The notes beneath the pieces are model-generated. The model did no database searches, was not told where the DNA came from, and saw nothing but the letters and a program-made list of their open reading frames with translations. A program made the translations under genes and the position numbers. DNA of 64,000 bases from Gaeumannomyces sp. JS-464. Its lineage: Eukaryota; Ascomycota; Sordariomycetes; Magnaporthales; Magnaporthaceae. The stretch covers positions 5,580,001 through 5,644,000 of the forward strand of contig NGZR01000001.1 in assembly GCA_002197995.1 (NCBI GenBank), given 5' to 3'. Below are positions 1 to 12,262 of this stretch, one piece after another (within the stretch, counting starts at the first letter, position 1; each line of letters opens with the position of its first letter).

Positions 1-527
1 ATTGGGTATGCAAACGCCATCTTTACCATAAATAATTGCATTCATCATGGCTCGGGAGGTGGTCACCTGCATGCGTCGAGGGTGTCAAGTCGCCACAATG
101 AGAGAGCAGATTGCTGACGCTATACTGGCAAGGATTGGTGCTTGACGACTGCGCTCGAGGACAGCTCATGCAAGACAACTTGGCTTCGTTTGTCCCTGGA
201 ACAGATTTCCAGACGGCCAAGATGAATGATATCATTACATCGGCTTCCTACGCTCGTATGCCTCCTGGACAGCGACTCAACTCCTAAGTTTTCCCCTAGG
301 AGGTCTTGTTGACAAGCCTCCGGCGCTGGGATCCCTTACACATTGGCACTAAAAGAAGAGGCGCAAATAGCGACCATGCCAGTTCCATCTCATATATCCA
401 ATGAAAAAAAAACTACCTATAAAACCTTTCTAGTGTTGTCTCCTTTTTATCCGCTTTGCCCCGGCGGGCTTACGGCCCCCCGTGAAGCTGCCCAAAACGT
501 CATCCAGGTAGTGTGGCCAACCCTCCC
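1..527. other. Intergenic, no gene seen
   Basis: No open frame here has a convincing protein composition, and no intron signals or family motifs were found. The stretch lies downstream of the small cysteine-rich reading frame on the minus strand and probably holds its 3' flank. Confidence 0.5.
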
Positions 528-787
528 CTATGGCCGCCCGCCCGAGGCGTCTCTGCACACGCAGGCCGAGCACGACGCGCTCAGCTGGTTCCAGAGCTCG
601 CCGTTGACGGTGCAGTAGAAGAGCCGGTTGTCGGGCGTGCAGTAGTCCTGGACGTCGCGCGGGCACCGGATGTTCCACATCGGCGGGGGGCCTGCAGCGC
701 GTCCCCCGCGGGCTCTTTCGCCGCCGCTACTGCTGCTCCGGGCAGCGGGGACGCCGAGGGGAGGGCGGGCAAGAGCGCCAGCAGCAT
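528..787 (-). CDS. Candidate small cysteine-rich secreted protein, frame broken
   Basis: The minus strand opens at 787 with a signal-peptide-like N terminus (MLLALLPALPSASPLPG). A different frame downstream encodes a short domain beginning MWNIRCPRDVQDYC and ending CSACVCRDASGGRP at a TAG near 528. The six cysteines follow C-x7-C-x8-C-x13-C-x2-C-x-C. Joining signal and domain needs a one-base change, plausibly in the six-base G run near 680-690, or a very short intron that I could not place. Total length would be about 85 residues. That size, an export signal and paired cysteines fit an apoplastic small secreted protein, but no family was recognised. It could instead be two unrelated chance frames. 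It has no close neighbours, being about 3 kb from the next gene. Confidence 0.4.
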
Positions 788-854
788 GCTGCTGATGATG
801 GTTTGTGTCGTGGTGGTCTGGTGGTGGTGGGAGCTGGTCAGTTTTGGACATCAA

Positions 855-1942
855 GGGATGCTTTCCAGGGAGGGGCTGATGGTGGCGTGGAAAACAGAAG
901 GGTGGTGCAGACCTTCATGTTGTAATAGTTGTGAACTGAGACAGGGAGGCTCTGTTTACTGGTTGTATGCCTTTTGACAAAAGGAGGATCGTCTGTGGGA
1001 TGCCGCGTCGTGGTGCCGAGGGGTGTGTAATGTCCGCCAGGCGCTCTGAGTTACCCTGCAGACTTAATGATGCGGCTGCACCGGATATCGTGGCTGATGG
1101 GCTGACGATCGGTGGAACCAGCAACCGAGGGCCCGGTAAGCTCTTTGTGACCCTTTGGTGGATGCGGTATATTCAGATGTGTCAAGGGAGTGACAGGCTA
1201 GTGGTACTCGGTCGCTCCAGTGGACGATCCTTTTTGGCCGGAAAAGGGTCGGTGATCGACCCGGCTATGATTTGTACCCGATAGAGGAGGGAACAGTTTC
1301 CCTTCTTATAATAATGAGAACAGCTCGAGGGTTGCTATTTGTGGTGGTCTTCGACTTCGGTGTGGAGCCCTAGGCTCGATCGAGTTGGTCCAAGGTATCT
1401 GGGACAGACAAGGCAGGGAGCTTATCACATGGAGCTGGCCAAGACGGCGGTGAAATCACGAGTACCGACGCTGTCGCTTGAGCTTGGGGCTGGCCTTGGT
1501 TGTAGGGAAGAGAGGCAAACAAAGGCTGGATGGAAGCGGCCCAGACTGAGCGTGTCGGGCTGGGGGGCATGTATGAACCGAGCGAAGCGGATGCAGGAGG
1601 CTCCAAGGAAGCATTTCAAGGTTCGGAGGGAGGGATGGGGCAAATGCTACGTTTTGATATTGCCCTCCAGCCCTGAGGCAAGGAGCCGGCAGAAGATTGC
1701 GGGACCTCGGCGTGGAATGGCTTCAGAATTTCCGGCCGGGCGTTTGGTCAGTTGGGCCCGGCTTGGACGTCGAGCGGACCGGTGCTTTAAATTGGTCCGG
1801 TGTCACGGTGTGTATGCACACTTACAGGTATCCACTAGCCTGGCTACCTTGAAAAATGGAGGGTGGGACGATATACATCCGGTTTGGTGGCATCTGTTGG
1901 GAGTCTGGAACCTGCAAGGCCGCGGCTTCGGAACTTGCTGGG

Positions 1943-1978
<36 letters not shown>

Positions 1979-3851
1979 AATGTCAAAAAAGAAATACAAG
2001 CGGCACGATCGTGGAGGCTGCAGTGGACGAAACAGGCCTAATATCCACACGCTGCTTTGGGCGAGAAAACGCGCCTAGGCTTGGCTGCGGGGACGGGAAC
2101 AGTGGATGGCCTGGCAGGTTACAGGGGAGCATTGGTCGAAAAGACGAGCGAGACACAGCCCGCGGACGACATCGTTGGACGACGTCCTTTTCTCCGTCCC
2201 TGAACAACGGGCAACAAAGGTGCCTGGCTTGGGCGTTCCAGCCATCGTCTCTCATTTTGGGACGGCGATATGCATCGTGCCATTGATCCCACGACGGAGT
2301 GTTCCCTCAAGACCGGCGGTGGAAATAAAGCACGTCTCCAGAAAGGTGACAGGCTCAACCGCGCACGCACACCACTTTACGCGATATGCGACGGCCCACG
2401 GTTTCCTGCCAGCGAGATTGGGATGCGGCACACCTGCAGCGACTTAAGGATCCAGCATGTTCTGTCCACGGACACCACGCCAACCTCATGTACGGGGAGG
2501 TGCCGGCCTCGCGGGCCACGGGCCAGGTCAGTCGGATTGGAAGGGGTTGCAATAATCCAAATGAAGACCAAGGCAAGTAGGATGGATCATATCGGCTTCC
2601 GGGATGTCGGTTTCTAAATATAAACAATGGTCTCCTGCCCAGGGGTGCATTGCGTCCTCCCTCATGTGCCCTCAAGAGATATCCCGAGTCGGTTTGGGCA
2701 AGATTGTGCCTTGATCGATGGCACTGGGCGAGCGCCCACCTGGAAAAGCCCGGGTGGCGCCAGCGGCCTCGCATAACGTCAAATGCCATATCAGGCGCCT
2801 ATTAAGACCTTGGCCCCTTCTGGCATTTTCGTTCAGCGCCCTTCCGTCCAGCCAAGAACGGACAACTTTGCGCTCCCACACATGCCCGAACAGAAACGTG
2901 CATTTACACGGGCAGCCTCAGAACATTAATTAAGGCAATTTAGCCACATATTAATTGGCCCCTCCGCCACCTCATCCCCTCACCCGTGCCTGGAATTCCC
3001 CGGCTCTGGTAACGAGCCGTCGGCGGTCGAGATTCGCTTCCCGAATCAGAGTAACTGTAGCATTGCTAGGGCGTGTCCTCAGCTTGAAGGAGGCAGTTAG
3101 GCATATCAAGTTGTTTTCAACGCTCCCGTAAAAAAAAGGCGATTCCTAGAGCCTCCCCGAGGTTTGAAATTGCGTATGTGACTCGGTTTTGCCAAAGTGA
3201 CGTTAAAACATCATGTGTGGCTATGTGTTAGCTCGGATATTTCACCTAACGTTATCCTATTATTTAAAGTCTGTTCCTAAAGATGTTTTTCTAAGTTCTT
3301 ACCGTCACATCTGTATCTGCACTCAAGCAAAGAGCTCCCTGGTTGGTTCCATCAGATATGATTCACCAAAACTGTTTAGATGACGAAAGTTAGATTCACC
3401 ATGAAGCCTCCGGCATCCCACCCAGCTACGCCGGGAAAAATGCGCAATCAAGATTATATGTTTGAAAATGGGCTCATCACAGCTTTGACGCATATCATGT
3501 GGCAAATCGCACTTAGGGGGGTGTATTCTGTGATTATTAGGTTATGTTCAACTAGTCTCAATGTGTGCCAAAGACGGGTATAACCATTTCCATCAAACAA
3601 CAACTAGAGAAAAGCATTCAGGAAGAAATAGAGCAGAAAAAGTGATAGTCCCCCTTCAGTCCTTGTCCAGTGAGGCACGAGTGTTTGGTATAAAAACCCA
3701 GCAGCCCCCTGAGCGTCCGGCAGACAATGGGGCGAGGAAAAAGATATCAAAACAATAACTGAAAGTCTGAGCTCAGTTACGAGGCAGCGTTTGCGAATAG
3801 AATGAAGCCTCCGGCTTCCCTTCCTGGCTTCAAGTTCAGGTCTGATATCCC
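855..3851. other. Intergenic region with G34 tract
   Basis: Several open frames exist, including one of 315 codons at 1339-2286. They have unbiased composition, overlap one another on both strands and show no motif, so I treat them as chance. The stretch 2900-3800 is noticeably richer in A and T. The only marked structure is the poly(G) run at 1944-1977. Confidence 0.5.
1944..1977. repeat. Poly(G) tract of 34 bases
   Basis: An uninterrupted run of about 34 guanines in intergenic DNA. Such a run can form G-quadruplex structure on the plus strand and is also a likely site of length error in the assembly. Confidence 0.9.
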
Positions 3852-4282
3852 TCAGGTCGTCTTCTTAGCCTGGGTGATGGGCTTAGGCTGTCCTCCCTGC
3901 ACGACAAAGCGCTGGTACGCGACGAGGCCGGCGGCGAGAATGCCGAAAAGGACAAGATTCCCTGCGATGTGTGTGCGTGGCCTGTTAGCTATCAGAGTTC
4001 TTACGCGCATTTTTTTTTCCTGAAGAAATGGGAGCCGAGCAGGCGACTTCGAAATGAAGGGACGGTTTGGAGATGCTCACCTGCGACGAACCTGCCCAGG
4101 CCGCCGACCATCTCGGCAAGGCCCTTGATCGTGCCGGTGACGAGGTCGACAAAGGATGTGAGGAAGTGGACGATCATGGTGAAGAAGCCCGTGACGGCGT
4201 TGGAGATGGTGCTGAAGACGCCGGCAAACAGGTTGCCGAAGCTCTTGAGGAGGTCCTCGATGGCGGTGAAGAAGTGCGACAT
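3852..4282 (-). CDS. Small two-exon hydrophobic membrane protein
   Basis: Exon 1 is 4081-4282 and exon 2 is 3852-3961. The intron (3962-4080, 119 nt) has donor GTGAGC and acceptor TCGCAG, and joins in frame to give 103 residues. The protein starts MSHFFTAIEDLLKSFGNLF. Residues about 5-60 form an amphipathic to hydrophobic stretch rich in Phe, Thr and Val. A clear membrane segment lies across the exon junction (GNLVLFGILAAGLVAY), followed by a basic, hydrophilic tail ending QAKKTT. No signal peptide with a cleavage site is evident. I do not recognise the family. The layout suggests a small protein of an internal membrane or the cell surface. The clean splice sites and frame make it a credible gene despite its size. 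Confidence 0.75.
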
Positions 4283-5378
4283 GGCTGTAGGTGTGGTTTT
4301 GCTTTATCTTGTGAAGCTACCCTGCTTGTCAGGGCGTGGCTTTCCTCGGGTTGCTATGCGGGCTTCTTACTCACGAGATATGGAGAGTTTGGCGGGCGAT
4401 CCAGGTGGTATGGATTTGGCTTATTCGATTGGCGTTTTCCCGTGACTGTGCGTACAAATGCGGGCGTAGCGATGGCTTTCGCGTCGAGGTTTTCGACCAT
4501 GGAAGGTCGGTATCGGACAGGGCAGAACGGAAAAAGGGTGACGCCTTTTTTGTTGGACTCTGCTGTGGTTTTAAGACGACAGACGAATGGTGCCTTCTCT
4601 GACTGTGACGCATGCGGCGCGTGCCCGTCCTAGCAACCGCGACGGCGCTGTCCGGCAGCTATCAAATGGGCCATTTTTACGTGTTCGCTCCTGCAAGTTT
4701 GTCGTCCTTTGTCCGGGCTCTAGTGGTGATGTCATTGAACCACGCTTGTCTCCTGCCCACGCAGAAAGTGTGGCGTCGAGCCGGACCGTCTTTGGGCAGG
4801 AATGGGAAGCCACATGACGCGAACGGAGCTGTCACGTGTGAGACGACGCCACACTCATGCTCGCCATCCATCTCCTTCCTTCGAGTTATCTCGTCATGGT
4901 GACGGGGACTGGAAGTACAGACGGAGCGGGTCCGTACGGAGCAGTGAGAGCCTCATGCTGTCCGCCCCGAGGCCTTGAAAGTGTAGGGAATACATACGAC
5001 GACAGGGAATAAGCCATCCCTTAACGCCACCTGGTATTCGCACCAACGGCCGCTACCCAGGCAGCCCAGCCTAACATAACACTGGTGCTCTGGATCGCGT
5101 GGCCACACGACTGTGCTCGAATCCTTCGTCAAGAAAGAGTGCGATTAGATTTCTCAATCTAGGCTGGTATGCCGATGAGGTGCTATATAGAACAATCATG
5201 TGCTGACTGTTCCCTTGAGAAATACAAACAATCTGAATCAGGTTAATTTCGTTAAACATAATCAAAAAATTATTCCTCCAAAAGTCACCAAAACTATAAT
5301 GATACCTACCCGACAAGCGGTCGCGCGCTGGGAAAAGCAAAAAGAAGAGCAAGGAAAGAATAATATGCTAGGAAATGG
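4283..5378. other. Intergenic, no gene seen
   Basis: This holds the 5' flank of the small membrane protein and the 3' flank of the carotenoid oxygenase. Open frames up to about 96 codons are present, but none has a recognisable motif or codon bias. Confidence 0.5.
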
Positions 5379-7224
5379 TCATTCAGGAACGTGAACGCCG
5401 TGGAACCCGAAGCCCACGACCCCATCGACGTTGGCCCGGCCGACCTCGCGCATGGTTTTGGCGTCGAGGACAAGCAGGTAGCTCTTGCCCCTGGTCCCGT
5501 CCAGGACGACAGAGAGCAGGACGCCCGCGTCCTCGGCGTCGTCCCGCCCGGCCCGCTCCGGGTCCGCGACGAACAAGGGCTCGCCCGCCGTCTGGCCATG
5601 GCGGGACCACTGGAGCGTCTCGCCGGTGTGCAGGTCGTGCTTGACCAGCCCGTCCAGGAAAGTGCTAAGCCCCGTAAAGGTAACGCCGTAAACGAACCGG
5701 TGCCGCCGCCCCGCGAACGCCCCGTTGATGCTCGGGAGTTCGGGCCCCAAGCCAGGGGTGCCGCGGTGTTCGACTGACGCCTTCTTCGCTGCTGCTGGCG
5801 GCGGGGTTTGGGGCTGGCTGCCATGATCGCTTTTGATTTTATCCAAAGGCGGCAGCGGCGGCACGCCAGCTAGGCGGAAGCGCCGAAGCGCCCCCCTCTG
5901 GACGGGATTTTCGGCAGTGCTGGACCCCTTCCCGGAGTCGCCAAAGTAGGCCTTTGCAGCCGGCGAGTCGGACAGGAGGTTCTCGATGTAAAAACGCTTG
6001 ATTATGTCGAGGTTTTCGTAAACATATATGTCGGCCACAATGTCCACTTCACCCTCCCCGCCGCCTGGCTCTTCGTACGCGTTGATGCTGTGGAAGGCGA
6101 AGAAGGGCTCCGAGTCGTACGAGGCCACCAAGCCCTTGCCGCCAGGCCGTCGGTCGACCACGAACCACTTTGCCGGCCGGCCGGGGTTGTACTCGGCAAA
6201 GGCGTCGACGAGGTTGCGCCTCCACAGTGCCGGGACGCCGCCGGCGTAGAAGAAGGAGTTCCAGACGCACAGGATGACGTAGTGCTCCGTTAGGAACAAC
6301 GAGTGGATGTAGGCGCCCGTGTGCTTAATCGTGGCCAGCACCGACGTCCGCCCCGTAGCCGCCGATACGGTAAAAACGCGCCATACGCCGGGTCCCAGGT
6401 CCAGGTTGTAGTTGAACACGTCCCCGGTGTTTGGGTCCGTACAGGCGTGGGCGGCGCTCAGGGGGCCGACCAGGGAAGGATGTAAGGAGCGCTGCCAGAC
6501 GAGGCCGGTAGGCTCCAGGGTCTCCGGGTCGATCACCTGCATTGTGGCCGAGTCCGTCTTGTTGACAAGATTTGATACATGTTGCCTTCCCCTGGGCACC
6601 GGGACCGCCTCCTCCGTCTCCTGTCGCTCGCCCGTCCTCGAAAGGCCGGGGAAGTTAGGCGACAGGGAAACGGATACATTGGCGGCGTTTGGCGCTAGAT
6701 TGGGCTTTGACCGCAATAGCGGCGTGAACACTGATTGTATCTTTTGGAAAAGTGAAAGGCACGGGTCTCGCTTGGCGCCAAAAGTGAAATCCGCCATGTA
6801 CCCGTTCCGCCGCAGCCGCTCGATGACGCCGTCGCTAGTCAGTCGGGAGTTGTGGGTGACGCGGACGGCCGGGTGGTCCGGGGTAGGCGGGTGGATTTGA
6901 AAACGGTGGACTTGCGAGAACGAGTCAAACCAATGGCTGACCTTGTACGAGGCCGAGCCGTTGGCGGACAGCTCGACCTCGCGCGGGCCGAGGCTGTTGC
7001 GGAAGAGAACGCCGGCCGCGTAGGCTGGAATCTCGCCGACGACCTCGAGGTCTGTCGGGATTAGCTCTTGGTAGCGGACATCGAACTACCAGGGGCAGGG
7101 TTGCTTGATCGTTAGTCCAGTCCTGGAGGTGCAGCGAGCAAGATAGGCGCTCCCCCTGAGTGTTTGGCCAGTCCCCGTAGTGGGACGGCAGATCGGCGGG
7201 GTTTGAAGTTCGAGTTTCGCCCAT
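5379..7224 (-). CDS. Carotenoid cleavage dioxygenase (RPE65 family)
   Basis: This is a non-haem iron dioxygenase that splits a carotenoid or related polyene double bond to give apocarotenoids. Exon 1 starts at 7224 (MGETRTSNPADLPSHYGDWP) and encodes about 24 residues. Exon 2 runs from 7085 to 5379 and encodes 568 residues, for about 592 in all, which is normal for fungal members. The four iron-binding histidines are visible in order: AHACTDPNTGD, IHSLFLTEHY, FHSINAYEE and the terminal GFHGVHVPE. The intron between the exons has a CTAAC branch site and a GTAG acceptor just before FDVRYQEL. The expected donor is absent: the sequence after NTQG is GGGGAGCGCC with no GT. Fungal relatives include the torulene- and stilbene-cleaving enzymes (CAO-2 and CAO-1 of Neurospora), and substrate cannot be decided here. 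No carotenoid synthase genes lie nearby, so it is not part of a local carotenoid cluster. Confidence 0.9.
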
Positions 7225-9793
7225 TGAGAAAGTATACAGTGATAAAGCCTTAGGGTAACCAAAATAAAATAAAACCAAAAAAGGAGGCCTTTTTAGAAAT
7301 GGAGGTACTCCAGACAGCTAACGAGCAAAGAAACGGTCACGACCACGGACCGCTCGCCCAGGAGGAGCAGATGGATGCGGGGTACGAGATCATTTATGCA
7401 TGTCCGTCCCCGTTGCGCTCCTTAGGGGTGACAAAAACAAAGCCAAAGAGACGCGGCCGACCGCGTCGGAACTGGGGAAAAGAAGGCGTGGAGGACTTGC
7501 CGCGGACCAGGTGGGCTGATGTCGGTGCCGCCTTGGCACCCAAATGTGCAGTCGGTTCAGGGCAACGGGGTTCACCCGAGCCACCCCCGGCTTTAGCGAC
7601 GCGAGCCAGGACCAGTGACAGGCCTTCCGGAGTCGCACTCGGCTGCCAGCGTGTGTTCGGATTCGCTTAAAACTCGAACGCGGTGGACGGCCCGCCAACA
7701 GGACGTTGGGAGGGGGAGGGGATGGAAGGACGCGTGTGGCCAGACGGAGCCGAGTGTCGCCCGACCTCGCAGAATTGCGGGCTGGGCTGGGCTGAACTCT
7801 GCGAAGCGAATGTGCAGGCACACTTGCTCCGGCCTCTGCGGCCCCAAGCCATCACCGTCCACCATCTTGGGAGGGCTCTCACCGCCGTGGGAGTATGGGC
7901 GAGGTTTACTGGCCAGTTCGAGCGGGGCATTGATCTTGATCTTGCAGCCCGCAGCCCACTACTGCACGCCATACGGCGGGTATTGACCCATCAGTGGCAC
8001 TGGGGCTGGCCGCAAACGAATGCGAATGCGGGAGACAATGCAGAACGGAGAAACCGATTTCTTAGCTCCATCGTGGATGGCGCAAATGCAAATGGCGGGC
8101 AAGTGCCATCGGTGACGCAACACAGCCCTGCGAGTTCCACAAGCCAGCCCACTTCCAGCACAGGCTCGCCAGAGGGGGGCCCCTCATTCACGTCTGGCTG
8201 TCTTGACCTTCGGTGTGGCACCAGGCTGCCTCCTCCCCGAGACCAGCCCATGAATTCTAGCTCGGCTGCAGGATAGTCGGATGCGAGACAGGCCGCCCGA
8301 AGCTGGGCGCCGGTGGGTGCACATGGCGAAGAAATAAATCAACAAAAATCAAAGGAAGAAAAAAAGGCATCCTGCCAACAAATCCTTCTCGCAAGACATG
8401 GACTGGGGTTGCCCGCCCGGATACAGACATGACTGCCAGCGTGTCACGGAAAGCTGCATGGAGACACAGGAGAATGTGAGATATCAACTCCGGCGGGAGA
8501 AGAAAAGAGAATGGAAAAAGGAAAAATATGGATGGGTGCATGAAATAAACTCAGAAAAACACGACCCGAAGCTCCGATGGACGGCGGCAGCAATGCCCTC
8601 GGGTCACCCAACGCCCTCTCGGCCCACTCAGCCATTGGCGCGGCCGTTTTTATGCCGGCTTGCTTCACCCGAGACGACGGTCGTGCCACGAGTTCTCATA
8701 GGCGAAGCCTAAGCGGGGTGCTAGGGGGGACGAGGGACGGGAGGTGTCGGTTGCTGAGCGACCTCTCTCTCTCTCCCTCTCTCTGTCTCCCCCTTTTTTT
8801 TTTTTTTTTTTTTTTTTTGCAACACACCACCTTTGACATGCACGTAGTTCAAGCCGTGAAAGATCCGATTGAGGGGCTAGCCAGCCAGTCTGCCCTTCCT
8901 TGCCGATCAAACGGTTGACGGTGGAGGGCTGGAACCAACACCTCCCACCCCATCCATCCGTCACGCCAAAGCGACTCTGGGGCCAGTCCGTGCACCTGTC
9001 ACCCCGCCTCGTCGTCCTCGTCGACGGATTTCCCAGCCGAAGCGATCCTGCCAAATGTCCTACCAAGCACCCAGGTAGGCCGCGGCCACACATGCCCCGC
9101 GCTGTAAGCACACATGCAGGAAGACCATCGAGCGATTCGAGACCCTGGCCCAGCCGGTAGTTGGCTGGCCCGGCATTGCGTGCGCTTCTACACTTCGTCC
9201 GAGTGCGCCCGGGTGAGCGTCTCGGGCCAGGCGTCGCTTTTTTAGCCTCCTTTTACCCACCCATGTTCTGTGGCGTGCCTGAACCCAGCCCGGCCGAGCT
9301 AGACAGCATCGCCGGTTTTTGCCGCGTAAAGGGACGGACTTTGGACCGTTCGGGCTGTCAGTCACCTTCGAAATAGGCTCATAGAGGGGGGAACTTTTAT
9401 CGGGGAAATAGCCAACGATTGTGGTATATAAACGGCCTGCCCGTATGCTGCCCACCCTTGGCTAGAGGGAGATGTCTCAGCCCCTTGTGGCATTTGCGTC
9501 TGCGTGTATCCCAACCTTCCCGCCGCCTGCTTTGCGCAGCCCTCCGCCTGTGGTATCTATCATAATAAATATTAAACAAAAAAGGACAGATAAGAAGGTC
9601 GTCAAGAAGAAAGAACGTCACGAGTATCTCACCCACCGATCAACTAACCTGGAATTGCAGGAATAGGAGGTACAGGAAGAAGCCCGCGAAAGCAGGCGGA
9701 CAAAGGAAATAAGGGGAGCGCAGCCATAGGCAGGGTGCGCGCCACGGAGGCGTGAGAAAATAGGGGAAAACACAACGTAACGAACGGAAGATC
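7225..9793. other. Intergenic with CT microsatellite and poly(T)
   Basis: No supported gene. Open frames up to 197 codons (7683-8276) overlap others on the opposite strand and have no motif. A (CT)n stretch at about 8763-8790 runs into 25 thymines at 8794-8818. Confidence 0.5.
8763..8818. repeat. CT microsatellite followed by poly(T)25
   Basis: Alternating CT and CCT units are followed directly by about 25 T. This is one of several long A or T homopolymers in intergenic DNA of this window. Confidence 0.9.
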
Positions 9794-12045
9794 TCAGTCC
9801 ATGTCGAAGAAGCTGCCCGTCCTCCTGAACGACTGCAGGTCGACGCACTTCATGACGCGCCCGTCCAGCAGCAGGACCTCGTGGCCCCAGAGCCACCAGA
9901 CGGCGCCGACAGCGCCCGCGACGCAGAGCTGCGAGACGCCGAAGCCGACGAGGGCCGAGCGCAGGGCGTCAAAGGCCGCGACCATGCTCGGGGCCGCGAT
10001 CACGAAGACGCCGGCCAGCGCCGACCGGGCGAGGACGAGGGAGGCCTCCATGTCGACCGTGTTGCGCAGCGCGACGCCCAGGTTGGAGCTCGTGAACTGC
10101 GTCGACTTGGCGATCATGGGCCGCACGGCCGCGTCCACGGCGTACACGCCCGCCGCGAGCAGCGCCAGCAGCACGCCGAGGCCCGGGAAGCTGAGGCGGC
10201 CCGCGAAGCCGCCGACCATGAAGGGGCTCGACTCGGCCGCCTCGGCCGCCGTCGCCATCTCCGGGTCCGACATGGCCATCATGGGCGCCATCATGGCAGA
10301 CTCGGCATGCAGGCCGACTCCGAGGAGCGAGATGAAGACGAGGAACGAGCCAAAGGCCACGGCGAGCAGGTTCATCCGGGCGAGCGACTGGCGGTTGCGC
10401 CACCATGGCGTCAGCGAGAAAAAGGCGACGGTACCGACGCCGAGGAGGAAGGGGCCCGTGAGGAGGGCGCCGATCGAGGCGGGAGTGAGATCGAATGGGA
10501 GGTGAGCAAACAGCATGCTCAGGGTCCCGGCCACAGCCCAGAGGGCGGAGAAGGGCAGGAACGAGACGACCAGCAGGAGCATGGTCGTCGGCGCGATCAT
10601 GGCGCGCGGCGCCTGCAGCAGCAGGTCCTTAGTTATGGTGAGCGCGCTGTAGGAGTGGGGCCGCATGCCACCGAGGTACTCCTTCACGGCCTCCACATCA
10701 ACGTCGCCACGCGGCTTGAGCGACGGCTGCTTCTGGTACGACGCAGCAGTGGCGGGCGTGTTGAGGGAAACGAAGGAGCGGTCGTAGACAGTCTCGGGGA
10801 CTGCGAAGGCGATCAGGAGGCTCGATATAGCCTGGAATGCGCAGAGGATCTGGAATTGAACTCGAAATCCTCCAGGGTTCATGGATGCGACGCCTCCGAG
10901 AAGGGGGCCGCCCCAGGTCGTGCCCACTGAGACGATCTGATGGATGGCAAGACGCAGACCGCGCTCATGCTCCTTTCCGTGTGAACCCCGATTAGTAAGT
11001 AGGCCGACAAGACGGGAGAAAGAATGGGAAGTTTGCTCACAAAATAAACGTCGTGAATGGTCCCCAATACCAGGGAGTCGAACACACCCCAGCCGATGCC
11101 CTGGAAAATGCGCGCTGCCATGCAGGTCCCGAAATCTTGGGCCGCCGTGTTGATGATGGAGCCCAGGAACATGGTGAGCATCCCTGCGATGTATAGTGGC
11201 CTCTTACCCCAGACGCGGGCGGCGACCAGAGCCACCATGCCGCTCAGAGCGCCAAGGAGGAGGGGCGCGCCGGTCAGTCCGGCGATTGCCGTGTAAGACC
11301 GGTTGAAGCTCCGCTCCAGCTGAACATTGACGGGAACCAGAGCCGTCTTCATAACGCCGGCCAGCGCCACCGACATCAAGAGGGCCCCGAAGTTCGAGTC
11401 CTTTTTCCACATGGGCCAGTTTAGAGGGTCGTCCGGGTCGTCGCTGGGCTGCGGCACCAGCTCGATCTTGGCGTATTTTCCCGTGCCGAATTTTATAGGA
11501 CGCTTGCTCGTCTCTAGCGAAGAGAAAGATAGGCGCTTCGTCGATTGTGGCATCGTCCTGGGCGGCATGCCAGTCGGATTCCCTCGCAATGGCGCAGGGT
11601 TGGGTGCCGTGACTCCGGGCACAGGGGCCAACCGCGGTAGCTGCGGCATCTGCATGAGGAGGGAAGAAACGGACGTGTCGCTCTTGGCAGTCCCCGGGCG
11701 TGAGTGGGTGGGAACGGGCGGTAGAGGTGCCGTGGGTGGCGGTAGAGGTGCTGACGCCGTCCCCGGCCTGACTTCTTGCGCCTTGGGCTCTTCGCTCGCC
11801 TCTGATAGCATCGCGTTCGGTGAAAGTGTCGCGGTGGCTGTCGGTGCCGGCTCCGTCTCTGTCCTTGTCTCGGCCACCTCCACAGCGTTTGGTGCTCCCT
11901 TTTCTGCCAGCATGGGCTTCTCCTCCGTCTCCTCCACGGCGCGTTGAGTCTCCTTCATGACCATATCCCTTCCCTCCTCTTTCTCCAGCCGTGCGACAAC
12001 CTCGGCAGCCCGGAGGCTGGCGTCCAGCATAGAATTCCGATCCAT
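9794..12045 (-). CDS. MFS transporter with long N-terminal extension
   Basis: This is a major facilitator superfamily permease of the plasma membrane, probably drug/H+ antiporter (DHA1-like). Exon 1 is 11041-12045 (335 codons) and exon 2 is 9794-10972. The 68-nt intron has donor GTGAGC, a TACTAAT branch region and acceptor AAAG, and joins phase 0 between DVYF and EHERGLRLAIHQ. The protein is 727 residues. Residues 1-about 200 are a hydrophilic tail rich in Pro, Thr, Ala and Glu. The membrane domain is announced by the fungal MFS signature DDPLNWPMWKKDSNF near residue 210. The first six helices include GALSGMVALVAARVWGKRP, and HERGLR marks the cytosolic loop. A second set of six follows in exon 2. 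The protein ends FRRTGSFFDMD. Substrate is unknown, and no secondary-metabolism genes are adjacent. Confidence 0.93.
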
Positions 12046-12240
12046 CTTGTGTGATTGACCGAGAGGCCGGTCGACCGGGTCTCCCGAGAAAAAGGAAAGA
12101 AGAAGAAGAAAAAAGACAAAAGAAAAAAAAGCGAGAGTTCAAAGGATGTAATCGAACCAGCGACTGCGAATCGAAATAAAGAGAGGCAAAAGAAAGGTAG
12201 CGCGGGGCAATCGTTGCTGTCCAGCAGTGAAGCCGGGAAG

Positions 12241-12262
12241 AAAAAAAAAAAAAAAAAAAAAA
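12241..12262. repeat. Poly(A)22 tract
   Basis: Uninterrupted adenine run in the intergenic region just upstream of the MFS gene. Confidence 0.9.

Noticed and set aside
1339..2286. 315-codon open frame including polyglycine
   Set aside because: Polyglycine comes from the G34 run. The rest lacks motifs and overlaps frames on the other strand.
3401..3830. Repeated ATGAAGCCTCCGGC at 3401 and 3802 as paralogous gene starts
   Set aside because: Similarity ends after about 18 bases and neither frame extends to a protein-like sequence.
5379..12045. Carotenoid or secondary-metabolite cluster (dioxygenase plus MFS transporter)
   Set aside because: The two genes are 2.6 kb apart with no synthase, cyclase or P450 between or around them.
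12140..12180. B-box-like ATCGAACC near the MFS gene
   Set aside because: No acceptor or T-stem complementarity around it, so it is not a tRNA.
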